From Marinobacter flavimaris (GTDB lineage: Bacteria; Pseudomonadota; Gammaproteobacteria; Pseudomonadales; Oleiphilaceae), in NCBI RefSeq assembly GCF_002933295.1, contig NZ_PSSW01000001.1, positions 704,253 through 768,252 on the forward strand: DNA of 64,000 nt, given 5' to 3'. The notes under the pieces were generated by a model. The model saw only the letters and a list, made by a program, of their open reading frames with translations. It did no database searches and was not told the DNA's origin. Shown here piece by piece: positions 40,265 through 48,729 of the stretch. How positions within the stretch are numbered: position 1 is the stretch's first letter; every line of letters starts with the position of its first letter. The translations under genes and the position numbers were made by a program.

Positions 40265-42003
40265 TAAACGGATCCCTGGTTTTCGTTGTTCAAATAGAGC
40301 GGTAGTTTCAAAGTTACTTTTAGGCCTTCGCCAGAAACGCTTTGGAAACGAAGGTTACCTTGATTAGCTTGCGCGAGCTGTCTGCAAATGGCCAGGCCGA
40401 GACCGGTGCCATTGGTTTTCGTTGTGAAGAAAGGCTCGGTTAGGTGGATCAGGTGGTCAGCGCTTACGCCGGGGCCGTTATCGCTGACAGAAACATAAAC
40501 TGCTAAGCCTTGCTGTTTGGTTCGAATTGTAACCCGGCCCCCAATACCCTCCATTGCCTGAATGGCGTTCATCACCAGATTCATAACGATCTGTCGGACC
40601 TGGGAAGAGTCGGCCCATGCGTAAACAGATTCGTGCTCGACTTGTACCAACTCAATCCCATGGCGATGTGCCACTGCATCGGCGAGAATTTTCACTGTTT
40701 CAACAACGTCGATGATGTTGACCTTGCTTGCCTTGGCTTCTCTCGGGCGAGCGTAATCCAAGAGCAGTTGGACAACATCGTTTACTCGGTCGATCTCATG
40801 GTCAACTGATTCCATTAACTTTTGGCGTTTGGGATCCGACTCCTTCCGCGATAGGGCCTGAATTGTAGTCTTTATGGTTGCGAGAGGGTTTCTAATCTCG
40901 TGTGCAACGCCCGCGGAGAATTGCCCGAGTATGGCACGGCGTTCTACGTCAACCATGCTCTTTACCAGCCGCCGAAGACGAAGGCGCATACGTTCGAGGG
41001 CAAAGGCCAGATAGCCTATTTCCGCTGTACCCTCCGTGTGTAGCGGAGTATCAAAATCGCCTCCAGCAACTCTGTCAGCTCCTTCAATCAAAGGAGTGAC
41101 CTGTTTTTCCAACCTTTTTGAAAGGTGACGTGACAACAAAATAACGGCCAAGGCCGCTCCAGAAGCCAAAAGGATTAACCCGAATCTGGCTGACTCCAAA
41201 GGGCCCAGCAGAGGGTCACCGAGCCATTGAAGGCGTATGTGCCAGCCCTCGATAAAATCGTTCGAGTTAATGTCCTTGGCGGAATAGGAAGGTTTTCCGG
41301 GTATATTTCCTACGGCGGTAATGGGTACGTTTTGAGGCGTTACGATAAGAGGGCTCTGCAAGCCCGTGAGGCTCAGATCTTTTACCTGATCGGTAAGGCT
41401 CGCAAGGCGCACAACCAAGCCAACCCAGGCTTCAGGGGCGGGATTAAGCCCTGTAGGGCTTAGTCTGAGAACAAACCAACCGGGCCTGCTATCAGTTGGT
41501 AGGGCCGGACCGATTATTTCTCCGTTGGCAAATGGAGTTAAAGGCAGTTCGTCCAACTCCACTTGCTGCAGCAGCGTTTGAGTTAGATACCACAAGGGCG
41601 CCTCGTATCGGGATGGCTTGACCACTACCCCATACAGATGGGGACTATCGAGAGCCTGGCGCAGCTGTGCCATGACCTCGGCATTAGGTTTCTCTTCGGC
41701 GTTTGCAGTGGTCAACCAATCGAAAACCTCAGGTACGTCGGCAAGAGCCTCAAGCTCATAGATTCGCTCCTGGAGGAAAGTTCTTAAGAGGTTCTCTGCG
41801 CCCGCAAGTCGAGCATTCGTCCGACTTTCTGTCACCTTTTCCAGCGCTTTCACATACTGTGTGTCGTACATGAACGCCAGGACAACAAGTGGGATCAGGG
41901 CAATTAAAAGTGCGCTGAATAGATATCGTCTCGCTAACCCATTCCGACGAAGGACCCTCAAGCGAGGTGGAGCAGAGGCATCATGTTTTATTATGCTTTT
42001 CAT
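40264..42003 (-). CDS. Membrane sensor histidine kinase
   Basis: 579 residues. Transmembrane helices lie at about 27-45 and 273-292, enclosing a roughly 225-residue periplasmic sensor domain. A HAMP linker is followed by a HisKA domain with phospho-acceptor His368 (AGVAHEIRNPLA) and an HATPase domain with N-box NLVMNAIQAM, DNGPG, FFTTK and GTGLGLAI. The start at 42003 is chosen; an upstream in-frame codon at 42120 lies in the tRNA-Val terminator. It is first of the kinase-regulator-binding-protein operon and lies closest to the intact tRNA-Val. Confidence 0.95.
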   Translation of the reverse strand: MKSIIKHDASAPPRLRVLRRNGLARRYLFSALLIALIPLVVLAFMYDTQYVKALEKVTESRTNARLAGAENLLRTFLQERIYELEALADVPEVFDWLTTANAEEKPNAEVMAQLRQALDSPHLYGVVVKPSRYEAPLWYLTQTLLQQVELDELPLTPFANGEIIGPALPTDSRPGWFVLRLSPTGLNPAPEAWVGLVVRLASLTDQVKDLSLTGLQSPLIVTPQNVPITAVGNIPGKPSYSAKDINSNDFIEGWHIRLQWLGDPLLGPLESARFGLILLASGAALAVILLSRHLSKRLEKQVTPLIEGADRVAGGDFDTPLHTEGTAEIGYLAFALERMRLRLRRLVKSMVDVERRAILGQFSAGVAHEIRNPLATIKTTIQALSRKESDPKRQKLMESVDHEIDRVNDVVQLLLDYARPREAKASKVNIIDVVETVKILADAVAHRHGIELVQVEHESVYAWADSSQVRQIVMNLVMNAIQAMEGIGGRVTIRTKQQGLAVYVSVSDNGPGVSADHLIHLTEPFFTTKTNGTGLGLAICRQLAQANQGNLRFQSVSGEGLKVTLKLPLYLNNENQGSV

Positions 42004-42107
42004 GCAGAGATCATATCGGGAGTTGCGCGGTCTTGGAATATTCCGCGGCGGTGCTTCGTTTTGATTCTGCGATAAGCGGCCTGGGAAGGTCTCTGAATGG
42101 ACGGGCA

Positions 42108-42144
42108 TAAAAAAAGCCACTGGGCGTTAGCCAAGTGACTCTTT
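42108..42144 (-). terminator. Terminator of tRNA-Val
   Basis: On the minus strand the arms 42131-42140 and 42115-42124 form a 10-bp stem with two G-U pairs and a 6-nt loop, followed by seven T residues. It lies just inside the island end, downstream of the reconstituted tRNA. Confidence 0.8.
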
Positions 42145-42154
42145 TCAACAGGAT

Positions 42155-42231
<77 letters not shown>

Positions 42232-42286
42232 GTGTCCTGCAACGGGGACGAAATATACTGATTCAGCCGATGCTGGTCAACCACTT

Positions 42287-43237
42287 TTATGCGGTTTTCC
42301 GCTTGCGGAGTTTTTCCTTGATGGCTTTGCTCAGCACAGCCCAGCGGTTGACGATCAGGGCTGCAAAGATGAGGCCACAGCCGGCCAGTTGAATGCCGGT
42401 CATAGACTCGCCAAACCATCCTGCCGCGAACAGAGCAACCCACACCGGCTCAAGTACCAGAATCACCACGCCATGGCTGTTCGCAGACAGGCTCTGGGCG
42501 AACGTCTGAAGAAGGAAACGACCGGCCGTGCCAATCACGGCACTGGCCACCACCCACCAGACCAGCATTGGTGAGAGATTATTCAGGGTAGGCCGCCAGG
42601 GCTCCATAATCATGGATTCAACCAGGGTGAGCAGGCCGACCGTCAGCAGCGCAATGGCTGTGAGGGGCAGGGCGGGTACGCGGTGCTTTTCCACCGTTCT
42701 GCCGAGCCGGTTTATCACGGTTCTCTGGTTGGCTGCCCGGGTATTGAGATTGAAATACAGGGCGAAAATCGTCGCTGCCATGACAAAGAAAATCTGGCCC
42801 GCTTCGGGGCGAAATCCGTTCTCAAGGGAGAGCAGCGCGAGCCCGGCAACGGCAATGGGAATGGCCAACCATGTGCTCGGCGGTTGGGCTTCCTTGAACA
42901 CCAGGCGTGCGATAATCGGCACTATTACGACACCCAGGCTGGTCAAAAAGGCGCCTTCACCCAGGCTCGTTATATGAACCAGTCCCATCACCCAGCAGGT
43001 CATGGCCGTGCCAAACACCAGCCCGACACCCACACTTCGGCGAAGCTGATCGACGCTCAGTTTCATCAGCGACCGACGGGCGAAAAAGGCGAGCACAGTC
43101 CCGGCGATCAAAAACCTGGCCGCCATGAACATGAGAGGCGGCATCAGCAGTACTGCTTCCTTGGAAAACATCCAGCTGATGGCTGCAAACAGGGTGACAA
43201 CAACCAGTAGAAGATCGGATTTGTGAGTGTCAGACAT
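42287..43237 (-). CDS. EamA-family drug/metabolite transporter
   Basis: 316 residues with ten predicted membrane helices in two EamA repeats; it starts SDLLLVVVTLFAAISWMFSKEA and ends with the cytoplasmic basic tail KAIKEKLRKRKTA. Members export amino acids or other small metabolites; the substrate is unknown here. It is outside the island, upstream of (and on the same strand as) tRNA-Val. It appears to be transcribed alone. Confidence 0.88.
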   Translation of the reverse strand: MSDTHKSDLLLVVVTLFAAISWMFSKEAVLLMPPLMFMAARFLIAGTVLAFFARRSLMKLSVDQLRRSVGVGLVFGTAMTCWVMGLVHITSLGEGAFLTSLGVVIVPIIARLVFKEAQPPSTWLAIPIAVAGLALLSLENGFRPEAGQIFFVMAATIFALYFNLNTRAANQRTVINRLGRTVEKHRVPALPLTAIALLTVGLLTLVESMIMEPWRPTLNNLSPMLVWWVVASAVIGTAGRFLLQTFAQSLSANSHGVVILVLEPVWVALFAAGWFGESMTGIQLAGCGLIFAALIVNRWAVLSKAIKEKLRKRKTA

Positions 43238-43383
43238 CGGATATCGCTTGGCGGCAGTGGTTGAATCGAACGGCGAAAGCGAACCAATGTATAGTTTGCG
43301 AACTAAAAAGAAAAGATGGGTAAAACTACCGAGGTGAGAGGCGGCTCTTCCCTGAGCCCTTTACAGTATTCGTAGGTTTAAGG

Positions 43384-44472
43384 TCAGTTATTCAGGGTTG
43401 TGTAAACCAGATTCGACATATCCGTCTGATCTGAGCCGGGCACTTCAATGTACCGGTCACCGGAACCCCACCATTGCCACCAGGCGCGCTTGTTGTAGGT
43501 GCGGCTGGCGAAATCCACCTGCAAACCGCCGAGAGTGGTGTTGTTGACCACCGGAACGGAGATGTTGCCCGTCTCGGAGCCGAGCACGCCGCTGTGGGTG
43601 ACTCCCTCGTTCATCAGTACCGGATAGTGGTTGAAGTAAAGAGCGGCCGGGCCATCCTGGCTCGTTACCTTGCCCGCCAGGCTGATGCTGGAAGAGCAGG
43701 AATCGATCCCGGCGGCGGAGGTGGCACCACAGGCCGAATGGGTGGGTACCACGCCATCGTCCGTGCCGGCGATGAATGGCTTGGTGATACCGCCATAGGA
43801 CGACCCACCAGCCACGAAACGCAACCTTGGGATTCCATTCGGGCTCACCGCCAGGTTACGCGCTGCGTTGGTTTGCAGGTCGTTTACCACGCCCAGCTTG
43901 CCGGGTTCCGGCTCAATGCCGGTGAAGGCTTCTACTGCGGCCCGGAGGGGCCAGTTGTACCAGCTGTCGTTGTAGGCAAGGCTGAGTGCCAGGTTGGCCA
44001 GTTCAGTGCCACCGCCGGCGCCGGAGTAATCCAGGGTTGCCAGGATTTTCAACGGCTGAAGGCCCTCGGATTGAAGCCAGCGTGCCTGGTTTTCCAGCAG
44101 ATACCGGGTAACGAGATCCCCGGTAGAGTGAGAGACAATGATGCAAAAGTCATTGCACAGACCTTGCTGACTGATCTGACGCATCTGTTCATAGGCTTGC
44201 TGGGCAATACCACCTTCAACGCGCCCGTCACTGCCCCAGTCGATACGGGCCTCGGCCCGGGAGAGCCAGAAAGTACGCCAATAGTCCTCGCCGGCGTTCT
44301 TCACCTCCTGCAGATTGGCGGGAGGGTTGGCCAGGTCTTGTTGCTGGAATCCGTGAACCAGGATCACGTTGTGCCCGGCCAGTTGGGCCTGGGCGGTGCC
44401 GGCAAACAAGCTGCCGGTGATAGCGACCGCCAGGGCGGTCTTACAGGCATTTCCGATCTTTGTTGTTTTCAT
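43384..44472 (-). CDS. Secreted lipase (alpha/beta hydrolase)
   Basis: 362 residues with a cleavable signal peptide (TALAVAITGSLFAGTAQAQ). NVILVHGFQ carries the oxyanion HG element and the nucleophile is Ser116 in the elbow VSHSTGD. Cysteine pairs (GLCNDFC; SACG...DSCSSS) suggest disulfides in an exported enzyme. The elbow is SHSTG rather than the usual GHSxG. It lies 102 bp downstream of a membrane-anchored protein gene on the same strand. No known lipase foldase is present. Lipid or ester hydrolysis is inferred; the substrate is unknown. Confidence 0.8.
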   Translation of the reverse strand: MKTTKIGNACKTALAVAITGSLFAGTAQAQLAGHNVILVHGFQQQDLANPPANLQEVKNAGEDYWRTFWLSRAEARIDWGSDGRVEGGIAQQAYEQMRQISQQGLCNDFCIIVSHSTGDLVTRYLLENQARWLQSEGLQPLKILATLDYSGAGGGTELANLALSLAYNDSWYNWPLRAAVEAFTGIEPEPGKLGVVNDLQTNAARNLAVSPNGIPRLRFVAGGSSYGGITKPFIAGTDDGVVPTHSACGATSAAGIDSCSSSISLAGKVTSQDGPAALYFNHYPVLMNEGVTHSGVLGSETGNISVPVVNNTTLGGLQVDFASRTYNKRAWWQWWGSGDRYIEVPGSDQTDMSNLVYTTLNN

Positions 44473-44574
44473 AGTTGCTCCGTCTTTGCTGCTTTATTGT
44501 TGTCACAAGACGTTTATCCGCCACTTGTAGCGGTACAGCCCGGCGTTAGCCGGTGCAGAGCCTGCGCCCTGCCA

Positions 44575-45645
44575 TCAGAACTTGTCGGCAAGCTGCCGCA
44601 GCAGAGCCGCGCGCTGTTCTGATTCGGGATTCACCGCCGGTGTATCGGTAAGACTGCCGAGATCCGGCGGTGTGAAAGCGTAGCCCTCGTCGGGGCCGAA
44701 AGCGTAATTAGTCCGGTCACCTGGCCGGGCGGGAAGCTGCCGAATCTGCAGGTTTTTCAGCTGTAGCTGGCCGTCCACCGTCTGATTGGCCAATACCGTG
44801 CCGTGTGCCTTCAGATTGATCGTGTTTGAGGTGCTGTCCAGCCTTTTCTCCATCTGCAATTGAGCAACCGGGCGTTGGCCAACAAACAGCTGGGCCGAAA
44901 GCGCGTAGTAGCCGGAATCTTCCGGCGAGAAACGAACGGGAATTATCAGATTGTTACCCTGGATACGGGCATCGCCAAGCCCCTCGAATTCGCCCAGGTA
45001 AGGTTCAATGGCCAGTGTTGAGACATGGCGGACTGGTTTGCCATCAAGCCGGGCCTCGACGATTAGCCGATATTCACCCGGTGATTCGTCGGCGGACAGA
45101 ACGCCCTCGAAGTAACCCGGGGAACCCGCCTCTTCCAAGGTGGTGCCAGCGATGGCATCCCGGCTTTCCGGCCTCTCCAGCGTTGCAGACAGCGAGCGAC
45201 CGACCACCTGAGAGCCCCGGATAGCCGCTGCAACAAGAATTTGTTCCCCTGCAGTAAACCGGTATTTCTCCAGCGTTACGGTGAACTGCCCGTCACCTTC
45301 GAGGGGCAGACTGACCGGCTCGTAGTGATTGCCACGGTAGGCGTTCGCCTGTTCCGGGTAGAGAGGTATGGACCACGGAGGGTATCGGGTAGTTTCAGCG
45401 TATTGATCGGCAACGCTGGCCAGCATGAACCCGAGGGCATTATCCGAGGGTGGTTCCGGCTCAGCCGAGGGATCGGTAGAAGACTGCCTTGCCAGCCCTG
45501 CGTTTTGGACAGGCGCCGTCTTGGCCGAGTCGGCCACCTTCGCAAACCAGCTGAAATCTGTGCGGTTGTCAGCGGAGAGCAGATACCCAGTGCCAACCAC
45601 GCCAGCCGTTACCAGTGTAAGAAGAAGAGCGACCTTGCCCGGCAT
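44575..45645 (-). CDS. Membrane-anchored protein of unknown function upstream of the lipase
   Basis: 356 residues: one N-terminal hydrophobic anchor (VALLLTLVTAGVVGTGYLL), a Pro/Ser/Glu-rich linker to about residue 75, then a beta-rich region. Two stretches resemble immunoglobulin or macroglobulin-like domains (FTVTLEKYRFTAGEQILVAAAIRG and YFEGVLSADESPGEYRLIVEARLDG). It may belong to the DUF4785-type proteins, which is uncertain. Its position before a secreted lipase suggests a chaperone or tether role, an inference only. It is not related to the Lif foldase by any motif I can see. Confidence 0.7.
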   Translation of the reverse strand: MPGKVALLLTLVTAGVVGTGYLLSADNRTDFSWFAKVADSAKTAPVQNAGLARQSSTDPSAEPEPPSDNALGFMLASVADQYAETTRYPPWSIPLYPEQANAYRGNHYEPVSLPLEGDGQFTVTLEKYRFTAGEQILVAAAIRGSQVVGRSLSATLERPESRDAIAGTTLEEAGSPGYFEGVLSADESPGEYRLIVEARLDGKPVRHVSTLAIEPYLGEFEGLGDARIQGNNLIIPVRFSPEDSGYYALSAQLFVGQRPVAQLQMEKRLDSTSNTINLKAHGTVLANQTVDGQLQLKNLQIRQLPARPGDRTNYAFGPDEGYAFTPPDLGSLTDTPAVNPESEQRAALLRQLADKF

Positions 45646-45777
45646 GAGGCGGCTCCCTTGATTATTGTTGTAGCTCTAAAGATAACGGGATTTCCGCCGC
45701 ACCCCAAAAATTCGGACTCTTTGTGTAACAGAACGTGTCCGTGTTGTGCGGCGGTTCACATTCCGATTCGCCGGTAA

Positions 45778-46395
45778 TCAGAACATGCCGGATTCCCGAA
45801 TGGCCTCGAAGCCAAAATGCAATTTCACTTCATCACCGACCATCGCGCCATCAAGGCCGTAGGTCATGCCCCATTCACTGCGTTTCAGAGTGGTGGAGGC
45901 GCTGATGCCCAGTGTGTATTCCTCATGGCCAAAGGGGTAGACGTCTGCCTTGTTAAGGGTCACATCCAGCACCACGGGGCGTTTCTGGCCAAGTAACTCC
46001 AGATCGCCGGTTACTTTGCCCGTGTTTTCGCCAGTCGTTTCGAAGTCGGTAATAGTAAAGGTAATTTCAGGATACTCGTCGGCGTCGAGGAAATCCTCGT
46101 TGCGAACGTGTTCGTCACGCTTCTTGTGATTGGTGTACACACTGTCGCTCTGGAACACCAATTGACCAGATTCGAGCTCCCTGGCTTCTTCGTCGTAAAC
46201 GAATTGTCCCTCTACTTCGCGGAACATCCCCATCACCGGGGCGTAGCCGATGTGCATGATTTCGAAGAACATTGAAAAGTGTTCGTCGTCGACAACAAAG
46301 TTTCTCGGCTCGGCCATGGCTGCCGGGCTCAGTGCGATAGCAGCAGGCAGGGCAATGGCAGAACGGGTAAGGGTTTTCCGTTTAATGAACATCAT
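45778..46395 (-). CDS. YceI-family periplasmic lipid-binding protein
   Basis: 205 residues with a signal peptide (RSAIALPAAIALSPAAMAE) and the YceI lipocalin-like barrel (NFVVDDEHFSMFFEIMHIGYAPVMGMF, GDLELLGQKRPVVLDV, FGFEAIRESGMF). YceI proteins bind polyisoprenoid or amphipathic lipids in the periplasm. The start at 46395 follows AGGAGA and overlaps the CDP-alcohol phosphatidyltransferase gene by 14 bp, so the two are coupled, suggesting a shared lipid. Confidence 0.9.
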   Translation of the reverse strand: MMFIKRKTLTRSAIALPAAIALSPAAMAEPRNFVVDDEHFSMFFEIMHIGYAPVMGMFREVEGQFVYDEEARELESGQLVFQSDSVYTNHKKRDEHVRNEDFLDADEYPEITFTITDFETTGENTGKVTGDLELLGQKRPVVLDVTLNKADVYPFGHEEYTLGISASTTLKRSEWGMTYGLDGAMVGDEVKLHFGFEAIRESGMF

Positions 46396-47116
46396 GGTGA
46401 TGTCTCCTCTGATAAAGCCAGTGAATATCCAGGAAAAACGACCACACAAGCAGTGCGAGAGCAGTTGCAAGCGTGATACTGGCGAATAGCGCATTGACCG
46501 GCGGCAACACGGCCACCAGCAGGGTAACGATTTGCCAAACGCAAACCGTCTTGCGTCTGAAGCTCTCCGGCAGTGGGGCATTCAGCCAGTCCAGGATGTG
46601 AGTCGCAATAACGAAGGCATAGCGAATAAGGCCCAGGGCCAACACCCAGGGACCAGCCTTGCCCAATGCCAGGACAGCCACGCTGAGGCCGAGAATAAAC
46701 AGGGCATCCAGTTCCATGTCGAAGCGGGCGCCAAATTCGCTCTGGGAGTCGGTAGCCCTGGCGACTTTTCCGTCTACGCCATCCAGAACCAGTGCCAGCA
46801 ATGCCATCCATCCGTAGAGCCAGAGGCTGTCAGAGAGGTGGTCGGCAAAGGGGGCCAGAGCCACCAGGACTATCACCAGACTGCCTCTCAGCAGCGTCGC
46901 CCGGTTTGCCCATCCGAAATCCCGGGTTTCGGGCCAGAACCGGATGATCAGGGCACAAACGGCCAGGTAAAGCGCCGCTGCCAAGAAGTAGAAAAGGACG
47001 GGGGGCTGGGTTAACCAGCCGGTGGCTGCGCAGAACAGGGCGACAAGCCCCGAGCCCCAGACGAGATCCAGGGAAAGTGGCATCCTTTGCGACGCTGAAT
47101 GGCCGTTAGAATCCAT
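46382..47116 (-). CDS. CDP-alcohol phosphatidyltransferase family membrane enzyme
   Basis: 244 residues with six or so helices and the family motif DG-x2-AR-x8-G-x3-D-x3-D in DGKVARATDSQSEFGARFD, whose Asp residues bind metal. Family members move a phosphatidyl or polyol-phosphate group from a CDP-linked donor to an alcohol. The acceptor is unknown, and it is not an obvious PgsA or PssA. It is divergent from the MDR oxidoreductase gene at 47293 and coupled to yceI, so it probably belongs to the same uncharacterised pathway. Confidence 0.85.
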   Translation of the reverse strand: MDSNGHSASQRMPLSLDLVWGSGLVALFCAATGWLTQPPVLFYFLAAALYLAVCALIIRFWPETRDFGWANRATLLRGSLVIVLVALAPFADHLSDSLWLYGWMALLALVLDGVDGKVARATDSQSEFGARFDMELDALFILGLSVAVLALGKAGPWVLALGLIRYAFVIATHILDWLNAPLPESFRRKTVCVWQIVTLLVAVLPPVNALFASITLATALALLVWSFFLDIHWLYQRRHHHDVH

Positions 47117-47292
47117 CAATGAACTCCAGCGTATAGGTTTGCAGGCATCAAATACCCCGGATGCGCTGTACACTGACTATAGTTGGTATAACTGATCATG
47201 CTTACGAGCATAGACCGTGTTCAGACCTGAAGGTTCAGCCCGTGCAGGGCGACGACCAGCACGTTTGAAAAACTGCCAAAAAGGAGATCCTT

Positions 47293-48300
47293 TTGCATCG
47301 CGACCCTGATGAGCCGAACACCGAATCGATGGCACGAGCCTGGTGGGTAACCGGCGCCGGCAAGGGCGAGATTCTGGAAACGCCACTGGTTACCTCTGAT
47401 GACGAGCAGAAGGACGAATTGGTCACGGTTCAGGCGCTGTATTCGGGTATCAGTCGGGGCACGGAATCACTGGTTTTCCATGGCCGGGTACCAAAGAGCG
47501 AATACGCAGCCATGCGGGCGCCGTTTCAGGAGGGAGATTTTCCCTGTCCGGTAAAGTACGGCTACGCCAGCGTCGGCAAAGTAGTGGAAGGGCCTGCAGA
47601 GTTAGTGGGCCAAACGGTGTTCTGCCTTTATCCGCATCAGAATTGCTACCGGGTGCCGGCGTCGGCGTTGACGCCGTTGCCCAAAGACTTGCCCGCCGAG
47701 CGAGCAATACTTGCCGCCAACATGGAAACCGCTGTAAACGGCCTCTGGGATGGAGCGCCAGCAGTCGGTGACCGCATCGCCGTGGTTGGTCTTGGTGTTG
47801 TTGGCCTGCTCGTCGCCTGGCTGGCGAGTCGTATCCCGGGAGCCCGTGTCACCGCGATCGATACGAATCCAGAGAGACAGGCCGTTGCCGAACAGCTCGG
47901 TTTGACCTTCAGCAGTGAGTCGGCCCCTGATGATCACGACCTTGTTATCCATGCCAGTGGCCACCCCTCGGGCCTGGAGACCGCTCTTGGGCTGGCAGGG
48001 CAGGAGGCGACCATTGTGGAAATGAGCTGGTACGGGGATCAGCTGGTATCTGCACCGTTGGGGGCCGCATTCCATCCGCGGCGTCTGACCCTGAAATCCA
48101 GCCAGGTGGGCCAGATAGTGCCATCTCGAGTTCCACGGTGGGACTATCGCAAACGCCTGGCGCTCGCATTGGAATTGCTCCAGAACGAAGCGCTGGATGT
48201 GCTGATTACCGGCGAATGCAAGTTTGATGATCTACCAAAATCCATGGCGCGAATTCTGATCGATGGCCGGGATACTCTGTGCCATCGCGTTGTTTACTGA
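47293..48300 (+). CDS. MDR-superfamily oxidoreductase, BchC-like
   Basis: 335 residues of the medium-chain dehydrogenase fold, with Rossmann motif VGLGVVGLLVAW near residue 158. The catalytic-zinc region carries SGISRGTE instead of Cys, as in bacteriochlorophyllide dehydrogenase BchC relatives, so it is probably zinc-free at that site. The TTG start at 47293 has AAGGAG seven bases upstream; an ATG at 47329 lacks a ribosome site. It is first of a four-gene run with the pterin-synthase homologue, glycosyltransferase fusion and UPF0104 gene. The substrate is unknown. Confidence 0.8.
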   Translation: MHRDPDEPNTESMARAWWVTGAGKGEILETPLVTSDDEQKDELVTVQALYSGISRGTESLVFHGRVPKSEYAAMRAPFQEGDFPCPVKYGYASVGKVVEGPAELVGQTVFCLYPHQNCYRVPASALTPLPKDLPAERAILAANMETAVNGLWDGAPAVGDRIAVVGLGVVGLLVAWLASRIPGARVTAIDTNPERQAVAEQLGLTFSSESAPDDHDLVIHASGHPSGLETALGLAGQEATIVEMSWYGDQLVSAPLGAAFHPRRLTLKSSQVGQIVPSRVPRWDYRKRLALALELLQNEALDVLITGECKFDDLPKSMARILIDGRDTLCHRVVY

Positions 48301-48330
48301 AAATCCAAAATTGCCTGCTAAGGAGAGACT

Positions 48331-48729
48331 ATGTTCGGTTTGACGGTCCGGGACCACATGATGATTGCCCACAGCTTCAACGGAGAGATCTTTGGTCCTG
48401 CGCAGAAGGTTCATGGTGCCACCTATGTGGTCGACGTGACCTTTGAGCGTCACCAACTGGATAAGGACGACCTGGTCGTCGACATAGGCCTGGCTTCCGA
48501 GCTTCTCAAAAGCATTCTCTCCGAATTCAATATGCAGAACCTGGACGAGCTGCCGGAACTGCGTGGCCGGAATACCACCACCGAATTCATGGCCAAACTG
48601 GTTTTCGATCGTATGGCGGCAGCCATTCACGGTGGCCGTCTTGGCGAGACAGGAGAAGGGATTGTCAGCCTGAAAGTCACCCTCTCGGAATCCCACATTG
48701 CCTGGGCAAGCTACCATGCCGGAATCTGA
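48331..48729 (+). CDS. 6-pyruvoyltetrahydropterin synthase/QueD homologue lacking catalytic residues
   Basis: 132 residues of the PTPS/QueD fold. His14 and His28 align with two zinc ligands and Glu120 with the pterin-binding Glu. The third zinc His is Ala30 (HGA instead of HGH), the catalytic Cys position is Ala24, and the Asp-His pair is Asn67-Met68. So the canonical triad and one metal ligand are lost, while fold and substrate-binding Glu remain. It may be a pseudoenzyme, a binding protein or a differently acting synthase. A GGAGAG ribosome site precedes the ATG. The next gene overlaps its end by 14 bp. Confidence 0.82.
   Translation: MFGLTVRDHMMIAHSFNGEIFGPAQKVHGATYVVDVTFERHQLDKDDLVVDIGLASELLKSILSEFNMQNLDELPELRGRNTTTEFMAKLVFDRMAAAIHGGRLGETGEGIVSLKVTLSESHIAWASYHAGI

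Larger units (their letters stand above)
28752..42154. mobile_element. tRNA-Val genomic island carrying a sensing, uptake and oxidation regulon
   Basis: A 13.4-kb segment lies exactly between the two copies of the 45-bp tRNA-Val repeat. All its eleven recognisable genes lie on the minus strand and read as one regulon: histidine kinase, sigma54 regulator, sensory binding protein, transport binding protein, four ABC components, two dehydrogenases, thioesterase and exporter (twelve products counting both permeases and both ATPases separately). No integrase, transposase, replication or conjugation gene is present, so the element is either decayed or mobilised in trans. Hand-counted samples suggest lower GC than flanking core genes (for example 28 of 60 at 34681-34740). 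Confidence 0.85.

Noticed and set aside
40264..42120. A kinase start at 42120
   Set aside because: It lies in the tRNA-Val terminator and adds a non-hydrophobic tail; the start at 42003 is better.
42108..42125. A second TGGC-N8-TGC match to a sigma54 promoter upstream of the kinase gene
   Set aside because: It is made of the tRNA-Val terminator stem and T-tract; the match is explained by those features.
43474..44622. A 382-codon plus-strand frame opposite the lipase
   Set aside because: The minus strand has a signal peptide, nucleophile elbow and paired cysteines; the plus frame has none.
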